Assembly (NCBI GenBank): GCA_902806565.1
Contig: CADCXA010000055.1
Span: 1,178,001 to 1,242,000, forward strand
Direction: 5' to 3'
Source of the DNA: Hypoxylon rubiginosum
Taxonomy: Eukaryota; Ascomycota; Sordariomycetes; Xylariales; Hypoxylaceae
DNA: 64,000 nt
Shown here: piece after piece, positions 45,854 to 57,280 of the stretch
Numbering within the stretch: the first letter of the stretch is position 1
How the letters are laid out: each line of letters starts with the position of its first letter
Notes under the pieces: generated by a model
The model's input: the letters and a program-made list of their open reading frames with translations, nothing else
Told to the model about the DNA's origin: nothing
Database searches by the model: none
Made by a program: the position numbers and the translations under genes

Positions 45854-47627
45854 TCAGTTAGGCCCATCAATATATCCGCCCCCTGAAGCCCCGAGAGTAG
45901 CATAATAAAGGTCTTCCTCGGCCAAAACAACCATTCGCCCGTCGCCAGCGAAATTGAAGTTGGCAGACGTCTTGCCGAGGAAGATCTTCCCGATGAGCTT
46001 TCCTGATGGGTTCCACACCTGCACGCCATCTCCGCAACCAGCATAGACATTTCCGTTGCTATCGCAATGAACGCCTGTAGGAGAGAGTAAGTTTTGTTGG
46101 CTGTCTTACGCTCTTCCTCGATGAATTTTATTAGATACGCACCATCTGGAACTCCGGCATCGACGTATGCAAAAAGCTTTCGGTTGTCCCATGTTCCATC
46201 CTCTCGAACATCGAAGCGATATCTGCGAATTATTCAGCCCAGAGTTCATAATGCTCGGCAGATCGTAGCTGCTCACATGCTTGCCGGGTTCGTAAAGTTC
46301 CAACCCCAAAGGCCATGAAATGCTCCAGTATCAGTAATGTATGCGTATGAGCCGTTGGGGGAGAATGTTATTCCTGTGAGCAGGCATGCATTAGTGTAAC
46401 CCTAGTGTCTAGGTCCCAGAGAAGATATCGTACCGTTGGGGAGACTAAACCCATCCGCGACTGCAGCAACTGTGCCGGTCTTATCATTATATCTGTATAC
46501 TTGGTTCCGGAGTCCCGGCGAAGGCCGAAAATCCTGCAAGTATCCATAGAGAGTGTCGGTGAAATACAGCTCTTTGTTGCGAGGATTGACAGCCACGTCG
46601 TTTAGAGAGTTGAATTGCCGGCCAAAATAGTTATTGAGCAAGACTTTGCCACGACGTATTAGCAGATTTGTTCCGTGAAGCGAAGTCTCTCATACTGACT
46701 AGTTGTGTTATACGGCTCTTCCGGGTTCATTATAATCAGTTGCGACGTTAAATTATCGCCCTGTCCTTCGGCCGCAAAGACGATCTGGCCCCTATAGTTT
46801 GTGGCGCCTACAACGGGTTCGTAAGTTGTTTGAAGAGCTTAGGTGCTAGGTGGTGTTACCGTTCGAGTTGAGGATAGCAGGTGCGTCAACCAGCTGGACA
46901 TTTATAGAACCTGTGGCATTACGGACATTCGAGACGGCCGCCGCTTCGTCGAGCGAAATTTTAAGGATGACATTGGACTTGTTCAGCCCTGTGCCAGCTG
47001 CTGATGCTCCCGCATTCTGCACGAAGAACATCTCATCCGTAGGCGGATACCTACGCATCGAGCATGTTAGACCTGTTGGATTCGTGCAGATGGATGATTC
47101 CCGTTAACACACCAGACGGCAGCTTCGTGAAACATGGGGTTTGTTCCAGTATTGGCGATGAGCGTCAGCGTGGGGTTGGTCCCAATGACGTCGTAGAAGG
47201 CATCATCGTATATATGGAAAGGCCTTTCCTTTAATGAGTCTGAGTCATACCCTGGAGGAATAAAAATCTGGTTTATATCAGCACCTTACAAGACTAGGAG
47301 CTTAAAGAATGCTCATGATATCTGGAGTGGGTGGGATACCGTAGAAGCGTTGGCGACTGTCGGAGGGAGAACTGTTGGCAGCACATTGAACGATTTCCAG
47401 TCTATGATCTGAGCCTGCTCTGGAACATCGCGTCTCGGTACTAGTTGAGAATGAGACGCCGAAGAATCGCTGCTTGCCCCGACAAGAACGCCTGCTACGA
47501 GAACGACCAGGGCTAATGAGAAGGTGATCATCTTATAATTCCTATTGGGTATTTCAACCATCTCCTTTCTAACTCCGTGTACAGTTGATGCGTGTGACCC
47601 TTTTGTTGGAGGCACGGGATCTGGCAT
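45854..47627 (-). CDS. SMP-30/gluconolactonase-like protein, eight exons, N-terminal membrane/signal segment
   Basis: Exons on the minus strand are 47627-47340, 47267-47113, 47050-46860, 46807-46700, 46643-46434, 46373-46277, 46222-46143 and 46074-45854, giving up to 449 aa. All phases close. The propeller landmarks are FHEAAVWYPPTDEMFFVQNA, FNSLNDVAVNPRNKELYFTD, FSLPNGITFSPNGSYAYITD, FAYVDAGVPDGVHCDSNGN and YAGCGDGVQVWNPSG. These are typical of fungal lactonohydrolase-like members that hydrolyse lactones using a divalent metal. MITFSLALVVLVAGVLVGAS is a signal peptide or membrane anchor. Translation may therefore start at 47531 or 47561 rather than at the upstream ATG, which would put the hydrophobic stretch near residue 34. 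Probably secreted or luminal; the lactone substrate is unknown. Confidence 0.84.
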
Positions 47628-49604
47628 TTTATACACCTTTGGTGTAACTGAAAGCAATTATATACCGCCTTGTAGTCATGCCAAGACACCAGTCCGGCTA
47701 TTGGCTAATGATATACCCGTCCTTTGTACGGGACGAGGTTAGTGATGCGGGGATTCCCCCCACCAAAAATTACGTAATTGCCCAAGACATGCTCCACTTT
47801 GTGCTGCTCTTTCCACGAACTCGTCTCCATGTTTCTAGCCGGTGATAAAAGTGGGGCACCGGCTCCGAAGACTTGGCTGTGGGTAAGATTGCGGGGGTCG
47901 GAGCATGGAAAGCGGGTACCAGCATGGTGACCCACTAATACCTTCCGAAAATCTAAGTACCTAGGTACCTTTCAACGTCAACCATTCCTACCTTCTTCCG
48001 AATACACGTTGCCTCCATTCACACCCCGACGTAAAAAGCATCTAACTACACATTTAAGCAAATCCGTTCTCTTTGTCAAAGGCTAGCTACAGATTCCACG
48101 AAATTACTTGAGTATGTAGGATGTAGGTATTATTTGAGATGAACTCATGGAACGGACAAATGATGCAGGCCTAGTTCAGAACATGATGTGTGTGCCAGAT
48201 AAGTGTGTTATTTCAGTTGTGATAACCAAGTAGTGATAGAAGGTATATGAATGCGAGTAATAGGAATTTTATTAAGATATCGTCTCATATCCAGTGTAGT
48301 ATCACAACTAACCCGTTCAGAGGCGGTGCTCGAATGGTAGAAAGTTTGCTACGTTATTCACAAATTAAAGAAGCAACTTGGTCTGTTCGCATGACTCAGG
48401 AGATGTGAGTATTTGATACAAGTGTTTTAATAATAAGTGATAACATGTGTAAAGACTAGCTGGAAGTAATGAATAGACGTAAAAGTTAGAACCCTCTTTC
48501 TAGCCTGTAGCTGGAGAAGAACATGATGGTGACAAGGTTTGATTGAGACCGAGGTGAGCAAAGAAACACCGGCAGCCACACATGGTCAAGCTCTATGAGC
48601 ATATTTTACATTTACTACACCACCCTTATCATTGATACCTCCCATGTTCATATCCTATCAAGATTGGTCCCATTAGCCCAAAATATATGATAGCCTCTCG
48701 CTTCCTGTATTATTAGGTAATAAATAAAGAACATTCTGTAACAAGGTGAAATCGCTTTACGAATAGGACAAGGAAAGGGAAGAAGGGTAAGTAAAGATAT
48801 GAAGATAGAGATTCGGTAATGTTGAGATTCAATCAAGTATAGTAGTGGGAAAGAGGAAATCGCCTACGACAATTTAACTCTTTTATTTTATTTTAATAAT
48901 GAATGTATACACAGGTACCCATCAAATGTAGAGGAGTTTCGGGGCGTAATCCATTTACGATCACATTGAATGAATTCGAAATACAAAAGTCTGTTAGATC
49001 GAATACAGAAGCAATATGCAGTGGTTAGAAACTCCTATAACAATTGCAGTCTGTTTTTTTCTCTTTTGCTTCTCTCTCGTATCGTCTTCGCCTTAGGTCC
49101 CCCCCCCCCCCCTATTCTTATTGGACACCTTATCACCTTATTTGCTTGCCCGGGTCTTAGTACTATTCATACTAACACAGTGTCGAGTACGATAGTGGCA
49201 TCTTTGGCAAGTGGGACTCTCGAGTCTACCCGCCTAGCAACAATCAGCCTTAGGCCAAACGCGTAGTTGCCTTATTGTGACTAAATTTGGAGGCGTAGAC
49301 AAACTACGTCGGAAAATACCAATGCACCTGGTCCTGCTTCTTGATACCTGAGGTTAACAGGGCCTTCTACCAAATGTCTATATGAAATCTGGACAGTCCA
49401 GGTTTAATACATCTCCCACCTCATACCATCTATTCTTCAACGTCTTTCTGCTCACCCCACGCACAATCACAATCCCTTGACTTCACCTCATACAATCAGT
49501 CTGCATTCCCCTGCACATCTCACTCTTCTTGGCTTCAGTCTTCTATTTGAATACATCAATTGGTATCACTTGTTGCGGGCCGCTTCAAGTAGCAGCATAA
49601 AGTC
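47628..49604. other. Long intergenic region
   Basis: This A/T-leaning DNA lies between two divergent genes. It has a CTAAGTACCTAGGTACCT palindromic run at 47953-47970 and a poly-C run near 49099. Only short open frames are seen; no gene is supported. Confidence 0.5.
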
Positions 49605-49924
49605 ATGCCAACGACCCATCACTGCCCCCTCGAGAGCAAGGGAGGCTGCAGAAACAAGGGCTCTCATTGTGTATCGCACCAGGTATGGGTTTTCGAGAAG
49701 ATCAAATAAAAGGCCATTGCTAATATATACTACAGATTCAGTGCAGCCAGCACTCGAAGTGGACTATCAAGGGAAAGGACTGTCCCTCTTGCATTGCTGA
49801 ACAACTAGCTGAGGCACGTCAGCAGAAAGCCCTGAAAGAGAATCAGAAGAAGAACGCAAAGGCACAGAAAGAGAAGAAAGCTTGGGACGACTCATTTGGA
49901 GAGAAAAAGAAGAAGAGAAACTGA
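49605..49924 (+). CDS. Small Cys/His-rich protein with lysine-rich helical tail
   Basis: Exons 49605-49682 and 49736-49924 give 88 aa; the intron is 53 bp (GTATGG..CAG), and each exon alone is too short for routine ORF detection. The first half is dense in putative metal ligands: HHCPLESKGGC, SHCVSHQ, QCSQHSKW and DCPSC. They give seven cysteines and five histidines in 49 residues, enough for two zinc sites. The second half is a charged predicted helix (AEARQQKALKENQKKNAKA) ending FGEKKKKRN. There is no signal peptide, so it is probably intracellular. I do not recognise the family. It lies about 330 bp before the APH kinase gene on the same strand. The clean splice junction and the ligand spacing across it support a real gene. 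Confidence 0.65.
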
Positions 49925-50251
49925 AGGTATGTCATAATTATCTCTTTTAGTAGCCACCTATTTCATCCAGCGTGGATTTATTCATTTTACACTTTCGACA
50001 AAATGAATGACCTGTCGCAAATATTCATTTCGGCTTCAATTAGCTAATAAAATATTCCCAGGTTTGCTTCAGTTTCGCATTCTAGACACCGCCTTAAAAA
50101 GAAAGGAAACCGGTGACTGTTGCCTCGTTTGTTCCTGCCCTGCCCTGCCTCAACCACCCCATCTATTTAATCAGGACCCCGCCATAAATTTCGCTTTCTT
50201 TCTTTTTTTCTTTTTTTTCAATCTTTACTCTTCCTTCATCTACACACCATC
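49925..50251. promoter_or_regulatory. Promoter region of the APH-family kinase
   Basis: A TATTTAAT sequence lies at about 50164, followed by a long pyrimidine tract (about 50190-50240) directly before the ATG, a common fungal promoter layout. Confidence 0.45.
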
Positions 50252-52414
50252 ATGGAGGTCTCGTCCCTTCTCCAACCCGCGGAAATGCCAACGAAGCCAT
50301 CCTTGCGCTGTAGCCTTCAATCCATCCACGACGACGAAAAAGAGTGCGATGAGCAGAGGCTTACGAAAAAATGGCAATCTAAAGCCATAGCGCTGTGCAA
50401 GGATTTATGGCCTTCTGCGAAGCATAACACACTTTCTGTCAAGTATCTCTCCCATGGGTCTTACAACACGGTTTTCAGCCTCTCGATGGTGATGACGGAT
50501 GGTCAACCAGTTGAATACGTCCTTCGAATCCCAGACGCAGAACTTCCTATCCCCCGCACAGCAGCAATTCTCGAGTATCTGAATGAGTTCACCGACCTGA
50601 AAGTACCCCGGGTGATTACTTGGGATGCAACCGCGAACAACTCCCTTGAAAACAGCTACATCATACTGTCACGAATACCTGGAAAGTGCCTTCAGGATGT
50701 CTGGGAAGATCTCACTCATGATCAAAAGTTGCGACTTGCTCAGGAATTGGCACAGCAGTTCCTCCAGATCGAGTCAGTCACGAACTCAAGCGCCGGGGCT
50801 ATCAAAGTTCACGAGAAGGGATTTCGGCACGGCGATGAAGTCAGCGAACAAATATTTGTGGAGGCTCTGGCGACAGACATCTGGGAGGCACCAGGCAATC
50901 CGATCAACTGGTTCAACGGCGACAACGGTCTCCTACCTCTTGAGCGACTACGACACGATCCCCCAAACTTAAACGTGAACGACATCATGCTAGCTATTTT
51001 CAAGCGGCGCATTTACCAGGCAAAGAACTACACGGATCCACAGGATTGCTACCTTGATACTTACGAGTTATGCCAAGATGTGGTGGAGGACATGGTGAAA
51101 TTGGGAATCTTTGAGTCAGAGAGTGACGCCATCTGTCTACATCATACAGATCTCTTCCCGCGAAACATCATGGTGGACTTTTCACCAGACATCACTATTA
51201 CAGGAGTGTTGGACTGGGACGTTACCCTGTTCGCGCCAAGATTTGCTGGTCGTGCCCCTCCACGATGGCTGTGGCAGTCTACACCCCAGGACGAATCCGA
51301 GTATGCCAAATTCGACATGGAGCCTCTAGATCCCAACGATAACGAACCAGACTCGCCGGAGAATGCAGAAATCAAAATCGCGTTTGAGGCTGCTGTGGGG
51401 GAAAAATGGTTGTCGGAATCAACTGAAAAGTGGTACCCCTTCGCCAGAAGGCTCCTTAGATTCGGCCGACAGAACATATACGATGAAGATGTCAGCAATC
51501 TTCTCATGTGGACACGCAAGTGGATTTCGGTAATCGGTGAAGAATCGGATGCCTCTGACGTAGAATCACTATCGACAGAAGAACTAGACGACTCGGAAGA
51601 CGGAGAGACTGATGAAGATGACGGAGTCTTCAGCAACCAAGGCGACGAAGATCCCCTAATGTCCGGGGAGGGACCGGCGACATCTTCAACAGCTCCACAG
51701 GAGAACCTGGAGCACGAAGAACAGCCCACGAACATTAAGATCTTGGAATATGACTCCCTGGAATACTCTTCTAGCTGCGAATCTAAGAATCAAGAGACGG
51801 GCCATTCAATAGAGAAGGATCCGATCGAAGAGCGCTGGGACGCTGAAGCCATGATAAGACGCGCTTGGGACTGCTTCAGATCTCTGCTCGTAAACCCACC
51901 TGACGAAGAAATCCAAATGCCACGCCATGTCGACTCCTCGATTAAAAACATTCAGGATTGGCTCGAGTCTCAGTCCGTAACTTCGCTTGATAAGAAACAT
52001 TCCGAACGAGAGCCCTCGATTCGACATGTCAGGGATTGGCTCGAGGGCACGCAGAAGCGTCCAGACTCCAGCATGTCGGCAACCACAGCCAAGGAGGAGG
52101 ACAAGTCTACGGTAACCATCGCCAAACTTACCCCGAAGGCCGACGACAATGAATCGCGGATGGGTGCTATTCTGGATTGGGCTGTTTCTTCACCTCGAAC
52201 TTCTCTCGAGGTTAGACCCGCTGTCCCCGAAATACCGGCGACTACTACAAGACAGCACGAAAACCCAAAGGGGGACTCTGAGAGTTCTTGGTCACTTGGA
52301 GGAAGGAAGGTCGTATTAGAGGGACCCTGGCTTTGCATTTTTCTCTCTTTCATAATCGTTCAGCTAGCATTGACGTTGGCTCTTGGGATTTGGTTGCTAG
52401 CACATGGGTGTTAG
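50252..52414 (+). CDS. APH-family kinase-like protein with C-terminal membrane anchor
   Basis: An intronless 720-aa frame. SVKYLSHGSYNTVFSLSM is a nucleotide-binding loop and VEYVLRIP carries the strand after it. The catalytic loop is LHHTDLFPRNIMVD (His298, Asp300, Asn305), followed by VLDWD (about 320). This is the aminoglycoside-phosphotransferase/choline-kinase fold; in fungi it is a large group of unknown substrate and usually not linked to antibiotic resistance. After residue 420 comes a long acidic disordered region. Three related short motifs follow (IQDWLES, VRDWLEG, ILDWAVS). The last 30 residues contain a single hydrophobic helix (WLCIFLSFIIVQLALTLALG) followed by a very short tail, suggesting a tail-anchored protein facing the cytosol. 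Confidence 0.8.
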   Translation: MEVSSLLQPAEMPTKPSLRCSLQSIHDDEKECDEQRLTKKWQSKAIALCKDLWPSAKHNTLSVKYLSHGSYNTVFSLSMVMTDGQPVEYVLRIPDAELPIPRTAAILEYLNEFTDLKVPRVITWDATANNSLENSYIILSRIPGKCLQDVWEDLTHDQKLRLAQELAQQFLQIESVTNSSAGAIKVHEKGFRHGDEVSEQIFVEALATDIWEAPGNPINWFNGDNGLLPLERLRHDPPNLNVNDIMLAIFKRRIYQAKNYTDPQDCYLDTYELCQDVVEDMVKLGIFESESDAICLHHTDLFPRNIMVDFSPDITITGVLDWDVTLFAPRFAGRAPPRWLWQSTPQDESEYAKFDMEPLDPNDNEPDSPENAEIKIAFEAAVGEKWLSESTEKWYPFARRLLRFGRQNIYDEDVSNLLMWTRKWISVIGEESDASDVESLSTEELDDSEDGETDEDDGVFSNQGDEDPLMSGEGPATSSTAPQENLEHEEQPTNIKILEYDSLEYSSSCESKNQETGHSIEKDPIEERWDAEAMIRRAWDCFRSLLVNPPDEEIQMPRHVDSSIKNIQDWLESQSVTSLDKKHSEREPSIRHVRDWLEGTQKRPDSSMSATTAKEEDKSTVTIAKLTPKADDNESRMGAILDWAVSSPRTSLEVRPAVPEIPATTTRQHENPKGDSESSWSLGGRKVVLEGPWLCIFLSFIIVQLALTLALGIWLLAHGC

Positions 52415-52619
52415 GATAGATAGGCACTTGATACCCCGAAGATAATGGCCAACTAAATTGATTGATCCATAAACGACATAAAATGTAACCATGAAATCTT
52501 TAATGTGAGCCCCTGAGTAACTGGTAAGCGTGTGAGATAAATCATAAAAAGAAAACTCAAAAAGAAGATGCCAGGTATTAAGAAATTCTTATTCTATTTG
52601 ATGGAACCGAGTCATAATA

Positions 52620-53310
52620 TCAATCTCTCAGTAGCCGTGCTACGTCATCCCTATAGTCAGATACACATTCTAATGGCGTCTTACCATCATTATTTCTAGC
52701 CTCCTTGTTAGCACCAGCAGTAAGCAATAGCTGTACTACAGCTTTGGGACGTGCCCAAAATAATGGCGTCTTGCCATCTTTGTCCTTGGCCTCCATATTA
52801 GCACCTCGATTAAGCAGTAGCTGTACTACTGCTTGGACTTTCTGGCTGGTAGCCAAGAATAATGGTGTCCTTCCATTATTATCCCTTGCCTCAACATCAG
52901 CACCCCGGTTAAGCAATAAAGCAGTTACTGCCACTGGTGATCTCTGTGTAGTGGCCCAAAATAATGGCGTCTCACCATCTTCGTTCTTAGCCTCCACATT
53001 AGCACCTCGATTAAGCAGCTGTACTGCTGCTTGGGGTCCCTGTCTGATAGCCCAGAAAAATGGTGTCCTCCCACTATCATCCCCAGCCTCCATATCGGCA
53101 CCCCGATCAAGCAACAAAGCAGTTACTGCCAGAGCCCCCGTACTATCAGCATCCCGGTCAAGCGACAGCCTCGCGTTATCTTCATAAAAGCAAGCACAGG
53201 ATAATGGCGTTCTGCCTCCCGAATCCCTATCCTCGATCCAAGCGCCGGCATCGAGCAGCAACCGTACTATAGCTTGGTGTCCCATTCCAGCAGCCATGCA
53301 TAACGGTGTT

Positions 53311-53346
<36 letters not shown>

Positions 53347-56300
53347 ATCCTTAGCATCGACCCAAGCGTCGGCATCAAGCAACATCTGTACTATAGCTTG
53401 GTGTCCCATTCCAGCGGCCGCGCATAATGGTGTCATTCCTCCCGCATCCTCAGCTTCTATATCAGCACCCAGATCAAGCAATAGCCGCGCTAGATCCTCA
53501 TGGCCTCCCCACACGGCGAAGTGGAATGGCGTCTTCTTCTCGCTATCTGTTACATGTTGTTTTGCCCCTATCTCTAGTAATTTCTCTGTAATAGCCTTCG
53601 TTCCTGACCTTACTGCGATGTGTAGCGGTGTCTGGCCAAACCTATCCTTCGCCTCCTTGTCAGCCTTTCTTTCGTCAAGCTTCTTAACTACCTCTTTTAG
53701 TTGATCCATTTCATCTCCATAAGCGTCAAGACCCGCTCCTCCCATTGCTATGAGATGCAACGGAGTCCTGCCGTTGTGGTCGCGCAGCCTCTTGTTCTCG
53801 TCGCTCCACAAATCATCAATTAATCCTGGATGCCCTTTGTATACGGCCCAGTGCAACGGCGTGTGTCCCAAGCCATCGATTAGATTGACACTTGCCCCTG
53901 CTTCAATCAAAGGTTGGACAGCCTGCTTATTGCCTTGCTCTGCCGCGTGGTGAAGCGGAGTACGTTCATCCATGTCTCGCATGTTGGCATCAGCACCAGA
54001 CCGTAAGAGCTCTCGTATTACCCTATTATCATCTAGTCCCCGGCATGCAAGATGTAACGGTGTTAACCCGTGGACATCCTGTGCGTTAACATCGGCTCTA
54101 CTGTCTATAATGTTCTGCACAACGGACAAAATGGTGTAGTCACGGCTCTCAGACTTGGGGTTGAAACCAGCATAGTGGAGCGGTGTCCATTCGAGGATAT
54201 CCCTTTGGTTTATAATGGAGTTTTCCAAGGGCAAAGTTTCGAAAGTACCGTCATTGGCCTTCTTATGAAGTTCTGTGAATTGGAGTGTCGAGTTAGGCTG
54301 ATTTAGCTCTAAAGGGGGGCCGTCGTCTGGTTGCTCGATGTATTGAAGACTTTTATCATAGTCGCCACGCTGTTTCCTATACAAAGATACTACGTTCTCG
54401 CAGATAGGTGCGTTCTTGTACCAAGTTAACAACCGCGTCAAGCTGCGGAAATATGTTCCATTTACTCAGCGGTGGGATTATGCTGAAGTAAACCTCTTCC
54501 AAAAATCCAAGTCCAGTGTTGTGGATATTCTAAGCCATGTTAGAGAGCTGAATATTATGCAGTGAGAATGATTGCCACGTTGAACCCTAGCCTTCGCCGT
54601 CTGTGTCTCTAGGCCTGATCTCGACTCCACTGAATACTGTCTTGTTGAATTTCTTTTTACTAAGCTCTTTCTTAGTCAAATCCTAATTGTCCGGCTCCTT
54701 GCCAATCAACTTATTCATGTAGTTTACCGCAGCCCACATGAAGGCGGAGAACATATACTGAGCAAGTAAAGTCTTCAAAGGACCGTACGAATCGACTGCT
54801 AATATCCTGCGTTCTTCCTGCCCACTAATAGGGAACTCGAATTCGTCGTTGGATATCAAAGGCATCGACCCAGCCGCCAATCCCACCATTCGATACTTCT
54901 CTATTTCAATCGTGCGAGGAGTGCTAGTCGATTCACATTCCTCAATCCCGATAGCCTCTACTTCAATAGTACGATACTCTTCATTTGACATGGCTTTCTT
55001 GATTTTAATGACCCTAGCTGCGCCATCGGGCATCGACCAGATGAGATCTTGGTATAGCCTTGGAGAATCATGGCCTAGTAACCGGAGGTTACGTTTGTCC
55101 ACAGTTCCCCCTATTCGGAGCCATGCATCGTCATCCTTCGCGTTATGTGCTTTGGACGTGCCATTGCTTTTGTCGTCCCCCGGCTGCTTCTGGTCATTTT
55201 CTTCTGCATTATTAATGTGATAGAGCCAGAGCGATAGCGCTGCTTCGAGCTCGTCTGCGAATGCTTTCCATGATCCATTCAATCTCTCCAATCGGAAACG
55301 GATTAACTCATGATGAACAGGGAGGGACCAGCTCAGGTTCTCCGAGGAATGGTTGAAAAGAGTGTCCAATGTGATTTCAATGGCTCTTGCCAGGCTAACA
55401 GCTTCTGCGGACGCAGGCCCGTGCCAATCCCCAAGTTTACCAAGTTCTCGTCTTATCCTCATTATATTGTGAGCTTGGGTCTCCGGAACTATAGCTTCTT
55501 CGAGTATTAAGTTGTCTGCCTTATCTTGGAAACTAGTTATTTCCCAATCCCATTCCTCACCCTCAACATGCTTAACCCAAGGTCTAGTCCTTTTGCCTTT
55601 GTCACTGGGTTCGTTCGACCAAGGCGCTCTTCCGGGTTCCATTGAAAGAGTCAATGCTAACCAATCCAGTTCAAACCTAGATACAAGGGGTTGGGATTCT
55701 AGACGCTTTGCGAGGTCTCGACGAACCCATGCCCTAATTGTGGTCATCATAACTGTTGCCCCAAGCTGGACGACGGCCGCTGACCAGTGACTGCCGCGGA
55801 GACCGACAAACTGAACGACGTAGCCGCAAATGGATACCATTGTTCCGACCACAGCCATGGCTTTGGCAAGTGTCTGATCTGGCATTGATTTCCTCTCAGA
55901 TGTCTGATCCGGTGTTGATTCCCTCTCAGATGCTGTGTTGGGATCCGGCATATTAGCCTCGAGTTCTAGCGCTGATAAACTCTCGGACGTCGTGCTTGGA
56001 TCTGACACACCAACCTTGGGCTTGACTAGTTTATCTACCCTCTGAGAGGTCGTAATTAGATCCAATGTATCGGCGGGGAAAATTGCGAAGGAATTAAAAG
56101 CTTAGTCGTTGACGGTTCCGGATTTCTGTAGCCATACAACTCGAGCTTTTCTCCCTGGGGGCGGATGTAATGTAGTTTCTTTTGTGCTTACTTCGACCAC
56201 GTGGGAGCATATCATCATTCCGAAAACCAAGAGCAGCGTTCCAACCACAGTACACGGAAGTGCGTAATCCGCTATGCGAACTCCGTCCTTGAGGAACCTT

Positions 56301-57280
56301 AGACTGGAGAACCCGAAGTAAACAATAACACCAAGCTGGAGGATAATCCCGATAATCGCAAACCCATAGAGCTCTCCAGTACTCAAGTGGTTTCGCACGT
56401 TAAGGGTGAGGTTGGGTGTAGGTACGTTAGTGTTACGAATGATAATTGTCAAACGGTCGCTTTTGCCATTGTTATTATCATCGCCCTTTTCTTCGTCGTT
56501 GGGTCTGGTAGTGAATTCTAGACGCATGATTAGCCAGATTCTCAGGCATCAGAAATACAGACGAGCGAAACAACTAACCGTTATCTTTGAGATATTTTTC
56601 GCGTTCCCCTTCTGACTGTCCTTCTGACTGTACAACCTTGATTTCCCGACTACCATGTACTTCTCGACTATTGTCTTTATTATTGGTCGAGCCAGGCTGC
56701 GGAAGAGATGGATTATCTTGTTTCGTCACATGGTGACAAAAAGGTATGTAAGTAATGCAGGCGTTGAATACTCTTTTCAAGGTAGAATCATTTGTAGGCT
56801 TTTGATCTGTAACAGGCGAGAGAATGATGAATTCTCGGATAGGGCCCTTGCCCATTACCCTGACGATCTCCTGTCCATTCCAGAGTTCGCACACATCATC
56901 AGACGTGGACGACATCAGCTCGGCTTCGGAAATGGCACGACTCTCCCTCGCTCTACCAATGAGGGCTTTAAGCCATGACGGGCCCCTGACCCTAATAGCA
57001 GCGACAATGGCGGTGATGATACCCAGCGGGGCCATAGCCAGGATAATATTATCCGCCCAGCTCATGGATTGGCTCATAAACTGCATGGTGACCCTCTCGC
57101 CGAAGAGGGTCAGTAAACTAGGTGGCGTTTTGTCAGTGGGAGCATATAACTGGGACCGTGAAACACATACGGGCCTAGATCGGTAAATAGGTTGTTCGAA
57201 AAGTCATCGCCATCATCAGCGGCTACGCCGTAGATAAGGCAGGCTCCAATAATAAGCAGCATTTGCGCTACGATCATCAT
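52620..57280 (-). pseudogene. Decayed multi-pass membrane protein with C-terminal ankyrin repeats
   Basis: One gene body runs from MMIVAQMLLIIGACLIYG at 57280 through exon 57280-57171, exon 57117-56579 and a long segment from 56517. The first part has several hydrophobic segments (ADNIILAMAPLGIITAIVAA, GFAIIGIILQLGVIVYFGF). After a long soluble part come about 15 ankyrin repeats ending at 52620. It matches in layout a widespread Pezizomycotina family of membrane-ankyrin proteins of unknown role. In the single continuous frame from 56517 to about 54440 there are four stop codons, at 56102-56104, 54683-54685, 54587-54589 and 54530-54532, with clearly coding sequence on both sides (AFNSFAIFPADTLDLITTSQ; STWQSFSLHNIQLSNM; TGLGFLEEVYFSIIPPLSKW). 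The frame then changes near 54430 and again at a 32-base homopolymer. A 72-bp intron removing the first stop is conceivable, but the other lesions would remain. Confidence 0.8.
53314..53345. repeat. 32-bp poly-C (poly-G on coding strand) tract inside the ankyrin region
   Basis: On the coding strand the tract encodes polyglycine at the junction of two ankyrin repeats. With 32 bases the frame after it (QNTVMHG) is wrong; 31 or 34 bases would keep the frame that continues as RTPLCMAAGMGHQ. It may be replication slippage or an assembly artefact. Confidence 0.85.

Noticed and set aside
56102..56113. A 72-bp intron (donor GTCAAC) that would remove the first stop of the ankyrin gene
   Set aside because: The donor is poor, and the removed sequence (AFNSFAIFPADTLDL) looks like conserved coding sequence; three further stops would remain.
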